This document shows positions 1-8,951 of a stretch of 45,721 nucleotides of DNA, one piece after another. Within the stretch, counting starts at the first letter, position 1; every line of letters starts with the position of its first letter. This DNA comes from Zoogloeaceae bacterium (GTDB taxonomy: Bacteria; Pseudomonadota; Gammaproteobacteria; Burkholderiales; Rhodocyclaceae). The DNA lies in the NCBI GenBank assembly GCA_031256795.1, contig JAIRPW010000014.1:1-45721 (forward strand). The letters are read 5' to 3'. Below the pieces are notes generated by a model. It saw only the letters and a list, made by a program, of their open reading frames with translations, had not been told where the DNA came from and searched no databases. The translations under genes were made by a program, and so were the position numbers.

Positions 1-186
1 GCGGAGCGCGAAACAGCGTTCGAAGCATTCGCGCGCGGCCGCGCCGCGCGCGGCGAGGGCCTGGGTCTGGGCCTGTCGCTGGTCAAGCGCGTCTGCGCCC
101 ATCAAGGCTGGACGATCACGCTGAACGCCCTGCCCGAAGGCGGCAGCCGCTTCAGCGTGAAATTCCACCAGGCCGTCTCCCATTGA
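1..186 (+). CDS. Sensor histidine kinase, C-terminal fragment
   Basis: The window opens inside this gene; 61 codons and a TGA stop are visible. The translated end carries the G2 box of a histidine-kinase ATPase domain (GEGLGLGLSLVKRVC), followed by the usual closing beta strands (GWTITLNALPEGGSRFSVKF). This part of the HATPase fold closes over bound ATP so that the kinase can phosphorylate its own histidine. Nothing of the sensor or dimerisation domains is in view, so the stimulus and partner regulator cannot be named; the regulator gene probably lies before the window. The gene converges on the PBP1A gene, with about 100 bp between the stops and no clear terminator hairpin that I could see. 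The family assignment is solid; the specific kinase is unknown. Confidence 0.85.
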   Translation, partial: AERETAFEAFARGRAARGEGLGLGLSLVKRVCAHQGWTITLNALPEGGSRFSVKFHQAVSH

Positions 187-290
187 TTCATGACGATGAT
201 TTCAAGATTCCGCAGACAGCCCACAGGCAAAATCCGCGCCGCCTGACTGCCCGCCCCCGCCCGATCCTCAGCGTTCGCGGCGGCGCGCGC

Positions 291-2741
291 CTAGTCCGTC
301 GGCGGCTCCGAAACGTTTAGCGGGGAGAAGGGCTTAAGAGGCGGGCTCTGCGCCGGAAAAGGCGCGGGATTGCCCTGCTGCGGGCGCGGCGCGTAAATAT
401 TTCCCAGGTCCAGTTCCGGAAGATCGTTCAGGACTGGCGGCGGCAGATTTTCGGCGTAATACAAATCGCTTTGATCGCCGCTGACTACGCCCGACGGCGG
501 GCCGTCCATTTTTTCCGGCACGTCCGCAAGCGCGGTGCGCATGAAGGAAATCCAGATGGGCAGCGCGGCATAGCCGCCCGTTTCCCGGCTGCCCAGTTTG
601 CGCGGCTGATCAAAGCCAAGCCAGGCGCAGCCCGTAACGCTTTTCTGAAACCCGCAGAACCAGGCGTCCAGATAATCATTGGTCGTGCCGGTTTTCCCCG
701 CCAGATCACGGCGCTTCAAAGCGGAGGACGCGCGCGCGGCCGTGCCGAAGATCGTCACGTCATGCAGCATGGAGGTCATCAAATACGCGTTGCGCGGATC
801 AATCACCCGCAGTTTCTCATTCCCCGCGCTTTCCGACGCCGTGCGCGCCAGCACCCGATCCTGTTGGTCACGAATCTCTTTCACAATATAGGGACGCACA
901 CGATAGCCGCCATTGGCAAACACAGAGTACGCCGCCACCATCTGCCACGGCGTTACGGAACCCGCGCCCAGCGCCATGGTGAGATACGGCGGATGACGCC
1001 GCGCCTCAAAGCCGAAGCGCGTCACATAGTCCTGCGCGTACTCCGCGCCAATGTTTTGCAGCAGATAGATAGACACCATGTTTTTGGATTTTGCCAGCGC
1101 CGCGCGCAATTTCATGGGGCCGTCGAAAGTGCCGTCATAATTCTTGGGACGCCATTCCTGCCCGCCCGTCACTTCGGCCGGAATCACAATCGGCTCATCG
1201 GGAACGATACTGCCCGGCGAAAACCCTCTTTCCAGCGCCGCCGAATAAATGAAAGGCTTGAAACTGGAGCCCGGCTGCCGCCACGCCTGCGTCACGTGAT
1301 TATATTTATTGCGGTTGAAATCGAAGCCGCCCACCAGCGCGCGGACTTCGCCGCTTTCCGGAGAGACGGCGGCAAACGCGGACTCAACTTCCGGCAGCTG
1401 CGCAATCTGCCATTCCTTCTCCGCTTCCTCGTCGGAAGCGCGATTTTTATTCTTGCTCTCTTTTTCCATCAGGCTGACGCGAATCACCGCGCCAGGGCGA
1501 AGTCTTTTGCCGGCCGGAGCGCGATCCCCCAGCATTTTCTCCGCGAATTTGATCGCCGAACCCGAAAGAAGCAGTTCCTCGCCGCCCAAAACACGCGCCT
1601 TGACTTGCTGCTTTGCGCTTTCCAGCACGACGGCGGGGAAAAGATTTTCCGCCTGCGGATACTCATACAGCGCGTGCTCCAGCGCCCCGCTGAAATCTTC
1701 CGTCCCGTCCGGCTTGTTTCTCTTTGTCTCTTCCGCCAAACGCGCGAGATCAATAAACCCTTCCGCTCCGCGATAGCCCTGCCGCCGGTCATAGGCCAGA
1801 ACCCCTTCCCGCAGCGCGCGCCACGCGGCCTCCTGCTCATCGCGGCGAATTGTCGTGATCACTTTCAGGCCGCCGCTATAGACATGGTTGGGAAAAGCGT
1901 CCAGCGCGATCAGCCGCGCCATTTCCGCGACAAACTCCGCGTGCGTGGAAAGGGTTTCGCGCCGCAGAACAAGCTGGGCGTCCATCGCTTCCTGACGCTG
2001 CGCCGCGGTAATAAATTTCAGCTCATGCATACGCCGCAGGACATAGGCCTGACGCTGCCGCGCGCCTTTCGGGCTGCTGATGGGATTCAGCACGCCGGGA
2101 GACTTGGGCAGCCCCGCCAGCATGGCGGCTTCCGCCAGATTGATCTCCGCAAGCGGTTTGCCAAAATACACCTTGGAGGCCGCCTCGAAACCATAGGAGT
2201 GCTGTCCTAGGAAAATGTGATTGATGTACAGCTCAAAAATCTGATCCTTGCTCAAATTCTGCTCAATTTTGAAAGAAAGCAGCACCTCGTAAAATTTTCG
2301 CGTCAGGGATTTTTCCGGCGTGAGAAAGAAATTCCGCGCCACCTGCATCGTAATGGTCGAAGCGCCCTGCCGCTTGCTGCGCGAGACAAGGTTGACGTAA
2401 AACGTCCGCAAAATCCCTTTGAAATCCACGCCATGATGCTGATAAAAGTCATCGTCCTCCGCGGCCAGCAGGGCTTTTTTCATGACGTCCGGAACATCTT
2501 TGATCTTGATTGGCGTGCGCCGCTCCTCGCCAAACTCGCCGATAAGATACCCGTCGCTGCTGTAGACCCTGAGCGGAATGTGCGGCTGGTAGTTGGTCAA
2601 AGCCTCCAGGCTAGGCAGCTGCGGATAAACGCGGATAAACGCAATCGCCGCCAGCGACGCGCCAATCAACGCCAGACCCAGCGCGACGATCAAGGGATAA
2701 AGCAGCATCCCGGCAAGCCGCGCGCGAAGAGAAGAAAGCAT
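291..2741 (-). CDS. mrcA: Penicillin-binding protein 1A (bifunctional peptidoglycan synthase)
   Basis: This class A PBP polymerises lipid II into glycan strands and crosslinks them at the outer face of the inner membrane. The 816 residues match the family length. One N-terminal membrane anchor lies at about residues 12-36. A glycosyltransferase 51 domain follows, with the catalytic-Glu motif AAEDDDFYQHHG and the QGASTITMQVARN motif. The transpeptidase domain has the active-site SSFK near residue 493, SKN near 551 and KTGTTNDYLDAWF near 684. All key residues are present. An inserted OB-like region between the two domains is usual for PBP1A (ponA/mrcA) and separates it from PBP1B. The C-terminus is proline-rich and low-complexity. 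In many beta- and gammaproteobacteria this gene diverges from the pilMNOPQ genes; here the divergent neighbour is ycgR. Confidence 0.95.
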   Translation of the reverse strand: MLSSLRARLAGMLLYPLIVALGLALIGASLAAIAFIRVYPQLPSLEALTNYQPHIPLRVYSSDGYLIGEFGEERRTPIKIKDVPDVMKKALLAAEDDDFYQHHGVDFKGILRTFYVNLVSRSKRQGASTITMQVARNFFLTPEKSLTRKFYEVLLSFKIEQNLSKDQIFELYINHIFLGQHSYGFEAASKVYFGKPLAEINLAEAAMLAGLPKSPGVLNPISSPKGARQRQAYVLRRMHELKFITAAQRQEAMDAQLVLRRETLSTHAEFVAEMARLIALDAFPNHVYSGGLKVITTIRRDEQEAAWRALREGVLAYDRRQGYRGAEGFIDLARLAEETKRNKPDGTEDFSGALEHALYEYPQAENLFPAVVLESAKQQVKARVLGGEELLLSGSAIKFAEKMLGDRAPAGKRLRPGAVIRVSLMEKESKNKNRASDEEAEKEWQIAQLPEVESAFAAVSPESGEVRALVGGFDFNRNKYNHVTQAWRQPGSSFKPFIYSAALERGFSPGSIVPDEPIVIPAEVTGGQEWRPKNYDGTFDGPMKLRAALAKSKNMVSIYLLQNIGAEYAQDYVTRFGFEARRHPPYLTMALGAGSVTPWQMVAAYSVFANGGYRVRPYIVKEIRDQQDRVLARTASESAGNEKLRVIDPRNAYLMTSMLHDVTIFGTAARASSALKRRDLAGKTGTTNDYLDAWFCGFQKSVTGCAWLGFDQPRKLGSRETGGYAALPIWISFMRTALADVPEKMDGPPSGVVSGDQSDLYYAENLPPPVLNDLPELDLGNIYAPRPQQGNPAPFPAQSPPLKPFSPLNVSEPPTD

Positions 2742-3012
2742 AGGGCAGGAAAAAAAGAAAACGCAGGAGCGGATTATACGACAAGCGCCCTTCCCCGCTT
2801 TTTCGCGCGGAAAGAGTCTTTTGACCTACGCCTTTCCGCGCGCGTCTTCCCCCGCGCCGAAGCGCCGCCGTTCTTCAGGAGTGTACGTATCGAAAAAACG
2901 CCGAAACCGCGCCTTTTCCCCTCCCAAGGCCGTGACCCTTTGCTCTTTTTGATTTAGACTAAACGCTGTTGCAAGAATTAAACGTCATCTCATCTATTGC
3001 GCGAATCTCTCC

Positions 3013-3786
3013 ATGCCGAATACCGCAACACTCAAGATGCAGCTTGAAGATGTGGATATCTACAGCCAGTATCTGCTTCGCTCTCCCGCTGAAATCGCCT
3101 ACGTACTGCGCGAAATCATGCAGAAAGGCTGCATGGTGACGGTGTACTTTGACAATGGGCACTCCTTTTTTCTCACGTCCATTCTGGAAGTTTCCCCGCA
3201 GGGCCTGATTCTGGACTACAGCAATGACGAAACCGTCAATCAGCGCGCCCTGCAATCAGACCGGCTCATCTGTCTGACCAGCGTTAACCGCATTAAGATT
3301 CAATTTGCGCTCTCCGGCTGCTCCAGAACGCAGTATGAAAACCGTACCGCTTTCTCCTGTCTTTTCCCGGAAACTCTTTTGCGCTTACAGCGCAGGGAGT
3401 TCTTTCGGGTCAATACGCCCGTTGCCAATCCCATTAAATGCGATATTCCCATCCGTCGTGCCGGCGCTTCCGGCACGATTCTCCAGATTCCCCTGATTGA
3501 CATCAGCGTCGGCGGCATGGGTCTCATGGCGACGACGGAGCAGGCGGACTTTCTGGAATCCGGGATCATTGTGGAAGATTGTTTGCTGGCCATTCCAGAA
3601 GAAGCGCAAATTACTATGGCGCTGAAAGTCCGCGACGCTTTTGAAATCAGCACCCGCTCCGGCAGCAAATATATCCGCGTGGGATGTGAATACCACAACC
3701 TGAAACCCAATTCACTCAATATCATCCAGCGCTATATCACCCGCCTGGAGCGCGAACGCAAAGCGCGCATCAGCGGTATGGAATAA
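3013..3786 (+). CDS. ycgR: Flagellar brake protein YcgR (c-di-GMP binding PilZ protein)
   Basis: A 257-residue protein with the two-domain YcgR layout: an N-terminal YcgR domain (about 1-120) and a C-terminal PilZ domain. The PilZ c-di-GMP binding signature is visible as RREFFRV near residue 128 and DISVGGMGL near 162, matching the RxxxR and D/NxSxxG motifs. In enterobacteria, YcgR with bound c-di-GMP contacts the flagellar rotor or stator (FliG, FliM, MotA) and slows the motor. Its place next to fliE and the FleSR pair fits a motility role. It runs convergent to fliE, separated by a strong terminator pair. The ATG at 3013 is the first in-frame start and gives the expected N-terminus. Confidence 0.9.
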   Translation: MPNTATLKMQLEDVDIYSQYLLRSPAEIAYVLREIMQKGCMVTVYFDNGHSFFLTSILEVSPQGLILDYSNDETVNQRALQSDRLICLTSVNRIKIQFALSGCSRTQYENRTAFSCLFPETLLRLQRREFFRVNTPVANPIKCDIPIRRAGASGTILQIPLIDISVGGMGLMATTEQADFLESGIIVEDCLLAIPEEAQITMALKVRDAFEISTRSGSKYIRVGCEYHNLKPNSLNIIQRYITRLERERKARISGME

Positions 3787-3790
3787 AAAA

Positions 3791-3810
3791 GCCGCGCGCT
3801 GCGCGGCTTG
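3791..3810 (+). terminator. GC-rich hairpin after ycgR
   Basis: A 7-bp stem, GCCGCGC/GCGCGGC, with a 3-base loop starts 4 bases after the ycgR stop. The T-run behind it is weak (TTGATT), so it may act together with the stronger hairpin that follows. Confidence 0.5.
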
Positions 3811-3814
3811 ATTG

Positions 3815-3845
3815 AAAAAGGGGCGCTCGCAAGCGCCCCTTTTTT
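3815..3845. terminator. Bidirectional intrinsic terminator between ycgR and fliE
   Basis: The stem GGGGCGCT/AGCGCCCC has a 4-base loop and is flanked by AAAAA on the left and TTTTTT on the right, so it reads as an intrinsic terminator on both strands. It sits exactly between the convergent ycgR and fliE stops. Confidence 0.9.
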
Positions 3846-3858
3846 ACGCGGCAAACGC

Positions 3859-4185
3859 TCAAACCTGCATGTTCATGACGTCCTGATAGGCGCTCACCAG
3901 GCGATTTCTGACCTGCACCATTTCCTGAAACGAAATGGAGGCCGTTTGCAGGGCGGCCATGACCTCATGCAAATTCTGTTCACTGCCGCCCGCGGCAAAA
4001 TTTTCCGCCATCTGCGCCGCCTGTTTCTGCGCCTGATTGACCTGGTCAATGGAGTTTTTCAAAACTTGCGCGAAATTCGCGCCATCCGAAGCCTTGCCTT
4101 CAGACACGGAGGAAAGTCCGCCGGCCTGCGCCGCCGTGCTGCGCAGCACTCCCAGCATCTCTTCAATGCCTTTTGTGTCCATCAT
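3859..4185 (-). CDS. fliE: Flagellar hook-basal body protein FliE
   Basis: FliE is the small rod-base protein that joins the MS ring (FliF) to the rod and is the first substrate of the flagellar export apparatus. The 108 residues match the family. The C-terminal half has the FliE pattern (SFQEMVQVRNRLVSAYQDVM), preceded by a helix with FAQVLKNSIDQVNQAQ. Two ATGs stand in tandem (4185 and 4182). A GGAG lies 5 bases upstream of the first, so either could serve. The gene is transcribed on its own between a sigma-54 promoter match at 4249-4264 and the bidirectional terminator. Its usual partner fliF is about 3 kb away in the opposite orientation, beyond fleR and fleS, so the common fliEFGHIJ order is broken by the regulator pair. 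Confidence 0.95.
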   Translation of the reverse strand: MMDTKGIEEMLGVLRSTAAQAGGLSSVSEGKASDGANFAQVLKNSIDQVNQAQKQAAQMAENFAAGGSEQNLHEVMAALQTASISFQEMVQVRNRLVSAYQDVMNMQV

Positions 4186-4248
4186 CAAAACTCCATCAAA
4201 GGGTCAAAGGATTTCATGCCGCCATATCCGAAACGTGCATACCTTCAG

Positions 4249-4264
4249 AGCAAAATCCGCGCCA
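4249..4264 (-). promoter_or_regulatory. Sigma-54 promoter for fliE
   Basis: Read on the minus strand the site is TGGCGC-N5-TTGCT, matching the sigma-54 -24/-12 consensus TGGCAC-N5-TTGCW at all but one position with exact GG/GC spacing. It lies in the 84-bp gap between the fleR stop and the fliE start, giving a leader of roughly 50 bases. The gene upstream encodes FleR, a sigma-54 activator, so the expected regulator is adjacent. Confidence 0.75.
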
Positions 4265-4272
4265 GAATCAGC

Positions 4273-5676
4273 TCAAAGCACCTCGAAACCTTCATCCTTG
4301 TATTGCTTCAGCTTGTAGCGCAAGGTGCGTTCAGAAATTGCCAGACGCGCGGCGGTATTGCGGCGCGATCCCCGCTCTTCCGTCAAAACGCGCAAAATAT
4401 GCTCCCGCTCCAAGTCGCGCATGTTGACATTATCGGCACTCCGCTCTGAATTTTCCAGTTTTTCTTTGTCCGCAAAAGCAGGCGCGGCAGGTTTTTCCGC
4501 TGGCTCCGGATCAAGTTTTCCATGCGCGCCCGCCGCCTCGGAAAACACGGAAAAGCCCAGAAGTCCAGGCGCAATTCCCGCGCCAGAAGCAAGCACCAAG
4601 GCGCGCTGCACCACATTTTCCAACTCGCGGACATTGCCTGGCCAGCGATGCGCCGTAAGTTTCGCTTCCATTTCCGGCGTAAAAAACAGGCCGTCCCTTC
4701 CCGCGCGCCGACCATGCTCCGCAAGAAAATGCCGCGCCAGCGGCAAAATATCCCCCGCGCGCTGCCGCAGCGCGGGAATCAGAATCGGGAACACATTCAG
4801 CCGATAGTAAAGGTCCTCACGAAACGTCCCCAGGCGCACCGCCTCCTGCATATCTCGATTGGAAGTGGCAATCACGCGGATATTGAGCGAAACCGGCTTT
4901 TTGCCGCCCACCCGCTCCACTTCGCGCTCCTGCAGGACGCGCAATAACTTGGCCTGAAGCGCGAGCGGCATTTCCGTAACCTCGTCCAGCAGGAGCGTTC
5001 CGCCCTCCGCCTGCTCAAACTTGCCGATTTGCGCGGTTTGCGCGCCGGTAAAAGCGCCCTTTTCATAACCAAAAAGCGTGGCTTCCAGAAGATTTTCCGG
5101 GATGGCCGCGCAATTGATGGCGACAAAAGGCGCGTTCTTGCGCGCGGAATGGCGATGGATAAAGCGCGCCACCACTTCTTTGCCGACGCCGGATTCCCCG
5201 GTCAGAAATACCGTAGCGTCCGTTTGCGCCACCCGTCCGGCAATCTCGAAAAGATTGACGCTGACCGGATCATGCGCAATCACGCCCGTAATTTCCCCGG
5301 GCGCGGGCAGCCCGTATTTTTCAATTTGCGCGAGCAGCGCGGCCGGCTCAAAAGGCTTCAGAAGAAAATCGCACGCGCCGGAACGCATGGCCTCCACGGC
5401 GCGATCCACATCCGCGTAGGCGGTCATCAGCACAACCGGCAAACGCGGGTGACGCCGACGGATTTCCTTCAAAAGCGCGACGCCATCCATCGGCATCATG
5501 CGCACGTCGCTGATCACGATCGAAATTTTTCCCTCGCGGCGCAAAATGGCAAGCGCCTCTTCTCCGCCGCCCGCCGAAAAAACCGGACAGCCCGCGATTT
5601 CCAGCGTATCAACAATTGCCTCGCGCAGGTTCTGATCGTCTTCCACAATCAGGACTGTTTGCCGTGCCTCGCTCAT
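4273..5676 (-). CDS. fleR: Flagellar sigma-54 response regulator FleR/FlrC
   Basis: An NtrC-type activator of 467 residues with three domains. The receiver domain (1-120) has the phospho-acceptor Asp near residue 57 in the context IVISDVRMMPMDG. The AAA+ domain has Walker A GESGVGKE at 160-167, the sigma-54 contact loop GAFTGA at 207-212 and Walker B GGTLLLDE at 225-232. A Fis-type helix-turn-helix sits at the C-terminus (RNTAARLAISERTLRYKLKQ). In Pseudomonas and Vibrio, FleR/FlrC phosphorylated by FleS/FlrB opens sigma-54 promoters of basal-body and hook genes. The start overlaps the fleS stop by 4 bp (ATGA), so the two are translationally coupled. A sigma-54 promoter directly downstream, in front of fliE, supports the flagellar assignment over a generic NtrC paralogue. 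Confidence 0.92.
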   Translation of the reverse strand: MSEARQTVLIVEDDQNLREAIVDTLEIAGCPVFSAGGGEEALAILRREGKISIVISDVRMMPMDGVALLKEIRRRHPRLPVVLMTAYADVDRAVEAMRSGACDFLLKPFEPAALLAQIEKYGLPAPGEITGVIAHDPVSVNLFEIAGRVAQTDATVFLTGESGVGKEVVARFIHRHSARKNAPFVAINCAAIPENLLEATLFGYEKGAFTGAQTAQIGKFEQAEGGTLLLDEVTEMPLALQAKLLRVLQEREVERVGGKKPVSLNIRVIATSNRDMQEAVRLGTFREDLYYRLNVFPILIPALRQRAGDILPLARHFLAEHGRRAGRDGLFFTPEMEAKLTAHRWPGNVRELENVVQRALVLASGAGIAPGLLGFSVFSEAAGAHGKLDPEPAEKPAAPAFADKEKLENSERSADNVNMRDLEREHILRVLTEERGSRRNTAARLAISERTLRYKLKQYKDEGFEVL

Positions 5677-6935
5677 AGTGTGCTTTCCTCAATGTCAGAG
5701 GCGGGTTCGCCCGCCATGGTTTTGGATTGTATCGGCAAGGAAAAGATAAAGCGCGCGCCGTTTCGCGCTTCTTTTCCCCGTCCGTTTCTTCCGCCCGCCC
5801 GCGCCGACTCAACCGACAGACTGCCGCCATGCGCGCGCGCGACCCCCAGCGCGATGGAAAGCCCCAGACCTGTTCCCTGATTTTTCGTCGTGAAAAACGG
5901 ATCGAAAATGCGGCTTTGCAGTTCGGGCGCGATACCCGGCCCTTCGTCCGTCACCGCGACGCACAGCGTATCCGCCTCCATCCAGGCGGACAAGACGACG
6001 CGCCCGCCTTCCGGCGTAACCTGCAAGGCGTTTTCCAGCACGCTGATCAAAGCGCCGAAAAGCGCCTTTCTTCCGCCAATCAGCGTAGTTTCCGCCGCGC
6101 GATTCTCCAGCACAAGACGCGCGGCGGATGTTTTCAGCAGAGGCTCCAACGTCTGCGCGGCTTCCTGCAAAAGATCCGCGACGGGAATGACGTCGCGCCC
6201 GATACTCTCGCCGCGCGCAAACAACAGGACGTCCTGAATCAGACGTTCCAGACGGCGCAGCTGCGTCACGGCTTTTTCGGCGAAACGCAGCCGCGCGGCG
6301 GCGGAAAGGTCTGGAGCGCCCAGGTTACTCGCGTAAAGAAGCGCGGTGGCAAGCGGTGTGCGCAGCTGGTGCGCAAGCGAAGCCGCCATCTCGCCCATCG
6401 CGGCCAGACGCTGGTTGCGCTCCAGTTCCGCTTTCATCCGATACGCGGCGGAAACATCGTGCATGAGCAACAATTTGCCCCCTGAGGAATCCAGCGGACT
6501 TTCCGCAAGACTCAAATGTTTTTCTCCCGAATGCCATTCTCCCGGCGTCACGGAAGGCGATAAATGTTCCCGCGCGACCTGCCCCCAGTGACGCCCTTCC
6601 AGCGCCTCGCCCAAAAGCTGCCGCGCGACGGGGTTGGCTTCGGTCACGCGCGCCGCGCCGTCCAGCACGACTACGCCCGCCGGCAGCGCGTTCAGAAGCA
6701 GACTTAACCGCTCAGACAAGGCTTCCTTCTCCTGGTACTGGCGGCGAAGCTCGCCATTGGCAACGGCAAGCTCGTCTGTCAGAAAAGCGACTTTTTGTTG
6801 CAGAGCGGAATACGCCTGGGTTAATTCCACAGAGACCTGATTAAACAGGCGAAACGCGCGCTGCAATTCCTGGGTTTGTTCCTCACGCGCCGCGCCGGTA
6901 GGCGGCGAATCGGACAGCATCAAGGCAGACGTCAT
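5673..6935 (-). CDS. fleS: Flagellar sensor histidine kinase FleS/FlrB
   Basis: A 420-residue soluble kinase with no membrane segment, as in FleS/FlrB. An N-terminal coiled-coil stretch (about 20-80) precedes a PAS-like domain (about 78-165, LLNALPAGVVVLDGAARVTE). The HisKA domain follows with His189 in SLAHQLRTPLA, then the HATPase domain with N box (LENALQVTP), G1 (DEGPGIAPE), F box (FDPFFTTK) and G2 (GTGLGLSIA). It should phosphorylate the co-encoded FleR. The gene diverges from fliF across about 180 bp that must hold promoters for both directions. I did not find a convincing sigma-54 site there on the fliF side. Confidence 0.9.
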   Translation of the reverse strand: MTSALMLSDSPPTGAAREEQTQELQRAFRLFNQVSVELTQAYSALQQKVAFLTDELAVANGELRRQYQEKEALSERLSLLLNALPAGVVVLDGAARVTEANPVARQLLGEALEGRHWGQVAREHLSPSVTPGEWHSGEKHLSLAESPLDSSGGKLLLMHDVSAAYRMKAELERNQRLAAMGEMAASLAHQLRTPLATALLYASNLGAPDLSAAARLRFAEKAVTQLRRLERLIQDVLLFARGESIGRDVIPVADLLQEAAQTLEPLLKTSAARLVLENRAAETTLIGGRKALFGALISVLENALQVTPEGGRVVLSAWMEADTLCVAVTDEGPGIAPELQSRIFDPFFTTKNQGTGLGLSIALGVARAHGGSLSVESARAGGRNGRGKEARNGARFIFSLPIQSKTMAGEPASDIEESTL

Positions 6936-7116
6936 GAAATAATCCAGTCAAGGCAAATTATCAGAATGATTATCGGCAGAAAGAACAGCTAATAGTAGAA
7001 TAAGCGAATTGTGGCCTGCTGAATTATTTGCGAAACCGTTTGGGACAGTTTTGGGATTTCGCGCGTTTTCAGTCCGGCCGACCTTAATGTTGCGACGACC
7101 CTTACTGAAACAACGC

Positions 7117-8934
7117 ATGGCGGCGAACCCGGAAATAACGGCAGACTCTCCCGAAGCGCGGGAAGAAGGCGCGGACCTGACGCCCCTCGCCAGACTGCGT
7201 CAGGCTTTTGCCCAAATTAACAGTCAGCAAAAAATTCTTCTGGCGGTAGCGTTTGCCGCCATTATCGGCGTTATTGTCGGCTTTTGGCTATGGAATCGAG
7301 AGCCTGCCTATAAAGTTCTTTTTTCCAATTTCTCCGAAAAAGACGGCGGTCAGATTATTGCCGCTCTGGAACAGGCCAATGTTCCTTACCGTTATACCGA
7401 AGGCGGAGCGGCCATTTTAGTTCCCGCGGATATGGTGCATGGTCTGCGTTTGCGTCTGGCTACCCAGGGATTGCCGCGCGGCGGTTCCGTGGGTTTTGAG
7501 CTGATGGAAAACCAAAAATTCGGCGTCAGCCAGTTTGCCGAACAGGTGAATTACCAGCGCGCGCTGGAAGGGGAATTGTCGCGCACGATTGAGGCCATCG
7601 CTTCCGTTGAATCGGCGCGGGTGCATCTGGCGATCCCCAAGCCCAGCGTTTTTGTGCGCGACGAACAAAAACCTACCGCCTCCGTGCTGCTGCACCTGCA
7701 TCCCGGCGCGCTGCTGGATAAAAAACAAATTGCCGGCATTACGCACCTCATCGCCTCCAGCGTGCCGCAAATGCCCATTGCCAACGTCAATATCATTGAT
7801 CAGGACGGCAACCTGCTTTCCCAAATTCGGGATCAGTTAGCCGAGGAGATTCTTGATCCCAAACAATTGCGCTATGTGCGCGAGGTGGAAAACAACGTCA
7901 TTGAACGCATCCGGGATATTCTGCGCCCCGTAGTCGGCGAGGGAAATTACCGGGCGCAAGTCGCCGCCGATCTGGATTTTTCGCATACGGAGCAAACGGC
8001 GGAAACCTATCGTCCCAACGGCACGCCATCCGAGGCGAATATCCGCAGCCAGCAAACTTCCGAATCCACCAATCTGACGCCGGGAGGACAGGGCGGGATT
8101 CCCGGCGCTCTGACCAATCAGCCGCCCGTGCCCGCCATCGCGCCGCTCTCGCAGCCGCCAATCACGCCGCCGCCTGGAGAAGCGGGCGCGCCCGCGCAAA
8201 CCGCGAATGCCAATCCGCAGGACCCCAACCGGGGGCGGGTAGACATTGCCGGCGTCGACGCGCCGGTTACTACGCTTTCCCCACCGCTGGAAACGCACCG
8301 GGACGTGACCACCAATTATGAACTGGACAGAACTGTCCGCTATACCCGTCAGGCGGCGGGCATGATTCGGCGTTTGTCTGCGGCGGTTGTTGTCAATTAC
8401 CGGATGGTTAAGGACGCCAAGACCGGCGAGGAAAAGCAGGAGGCTCTTCCAGAAAGCGAATTGCAGCAGATCCACAACTTGGTGCGCGAAGCGATGGGAT
8501 TTAACTCCGCGCGGGGAGACGCGCTCTCGGTCGCCAACGCGCCTTTTACGCCGGAAATCAAGACAGAGAGCGGAGAGCCGATATGGAAAAACCCAGAGAA
8601 TGTCGCGCGCGGGCTGGAAGTCATGAAATACCTGGTCATCGCCGGTATTTTGTTCCTGATTTATTTCCTGATGATTCGTCCGGTATTGCGCGCCATGTTT
8701 CCGCCTCCCCCGCCGCCGCCTGAGGAAAGCGCCGTCGCGGGCGGCGGAGAAACGGCGAGCGCCGCGGACGCTTCCGAGTCCGCGGCGGAAAGCAGCGAAG
8801 AAGAATTGGCGCTTCGGCATGAGTTGGATAGCTTTGCCGCCAAGCTGGAAAAGGCGCGCGACATCACCCGCAGCGATCCAAAAATTACAGCCAATATGAT
8901 TAAAGACTGGCTGGGCCTGAACGCCAGCGCGTAA
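7117..8934 (+). CDS. fliF: Flagellar MS-ring protein FliF
   Basis: FliF forms the MS ring in the inner membrane, the platform on which rotor, export gate and rod are built. Two membrane segments are visible, one near the N-terminus (LLAVAFAAIIGVIVGFWLW) and one near the C-terminus (YLVIAGILFLIYFLMI). Between them lies the periplasmic ring-building region with YKVLFSNFSEKDGG and YQRALEGELSRTI. The extreme C-terminus (ITANMIKDWL) is the FliG-binding tail. The reading frame is open back to a TTG at 7009 and has another ATG at 7087. I prefer ATG 7117 (605 residues) because it leaves a cytoplasmic N-terminus of about 40 residues, close to other FliFs; none of the three has a strong ribosome site. 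First gene of fliFGHIJ. Confidence 0.93.
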   Translation: MAANPEITADSPEAREEGADLTPLARLRQAFAQINSQQKILLAVAFAAIIGVIVGFWLWNREPAYKVLFSNFSEKDGGQIIAALEQANVPYRYTEGGAAILVPADMVHGLRLRLATQGLPRGGSVGFELMENQKFGVSQFAEQVNYQRALEGELSRTIEAIASVESARVHLAIPKPSVFVRDEQKPTASVLLHLHPGALLDKKQIAGITHLIASSVPQMPIANVNIIDQDGNLLSQIRDQLAEEILDPKQLRYVREVENNVIERIRDILRPVVGEGNYRAQVAADLDFSHTEQTAETYRPNGTPSEANIRSQQTSESTNLTPGGQGGIPGALTNQPPVPAIAPLSQPPITPPPGEAGAPAQTANANPQDPNRGRVDIAGVDAPVTTLSPPLETHRDVTTNYELDRTVRYTRQAAGMIRRLSAAVVVNYRMVKDAKTGEEKQEALPESELQQIHNLVREAMGFNSARGDALSVANAPFTPEIKTESGEPIWKNPENVARGLEVMKYLVIAGILFLIYFLMIRPVLRAMFPPPPPPPEESAVAGGGETASAADASESAAESSEEELALRHELDSFAAKLEKARDITRSDPKITANMIKDWLGLNASA

Positions 8935-8951
8935 AAACGAGGAGAACCATC

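Noticed and set aside
471-2210. 579-codon open frame on the plus strand opposite the PBP1A gene
   Set aside because: It runs antisense through a gene with all PBP1A motifs; its product is Arg/His-rich with no domain, as expected of a shadow frame in GC-rich DNA.
2742-3012. A coding gene or sigma-28 promoter in the mrcA-ycgR gap
   Set aside because: Frames here lack homology, and no match to TAAA-N15-GCCGATAA could be placed. The gap probably holds only promoters that I cannot define.
7012-7031. TGGCC...TTTGC as a sigma-54 promoter for fliF
   Set aside because: GG and GC are 17 bases apart instead of 12. A second candidate at 7041 has the right spacing but GG in place of GC.
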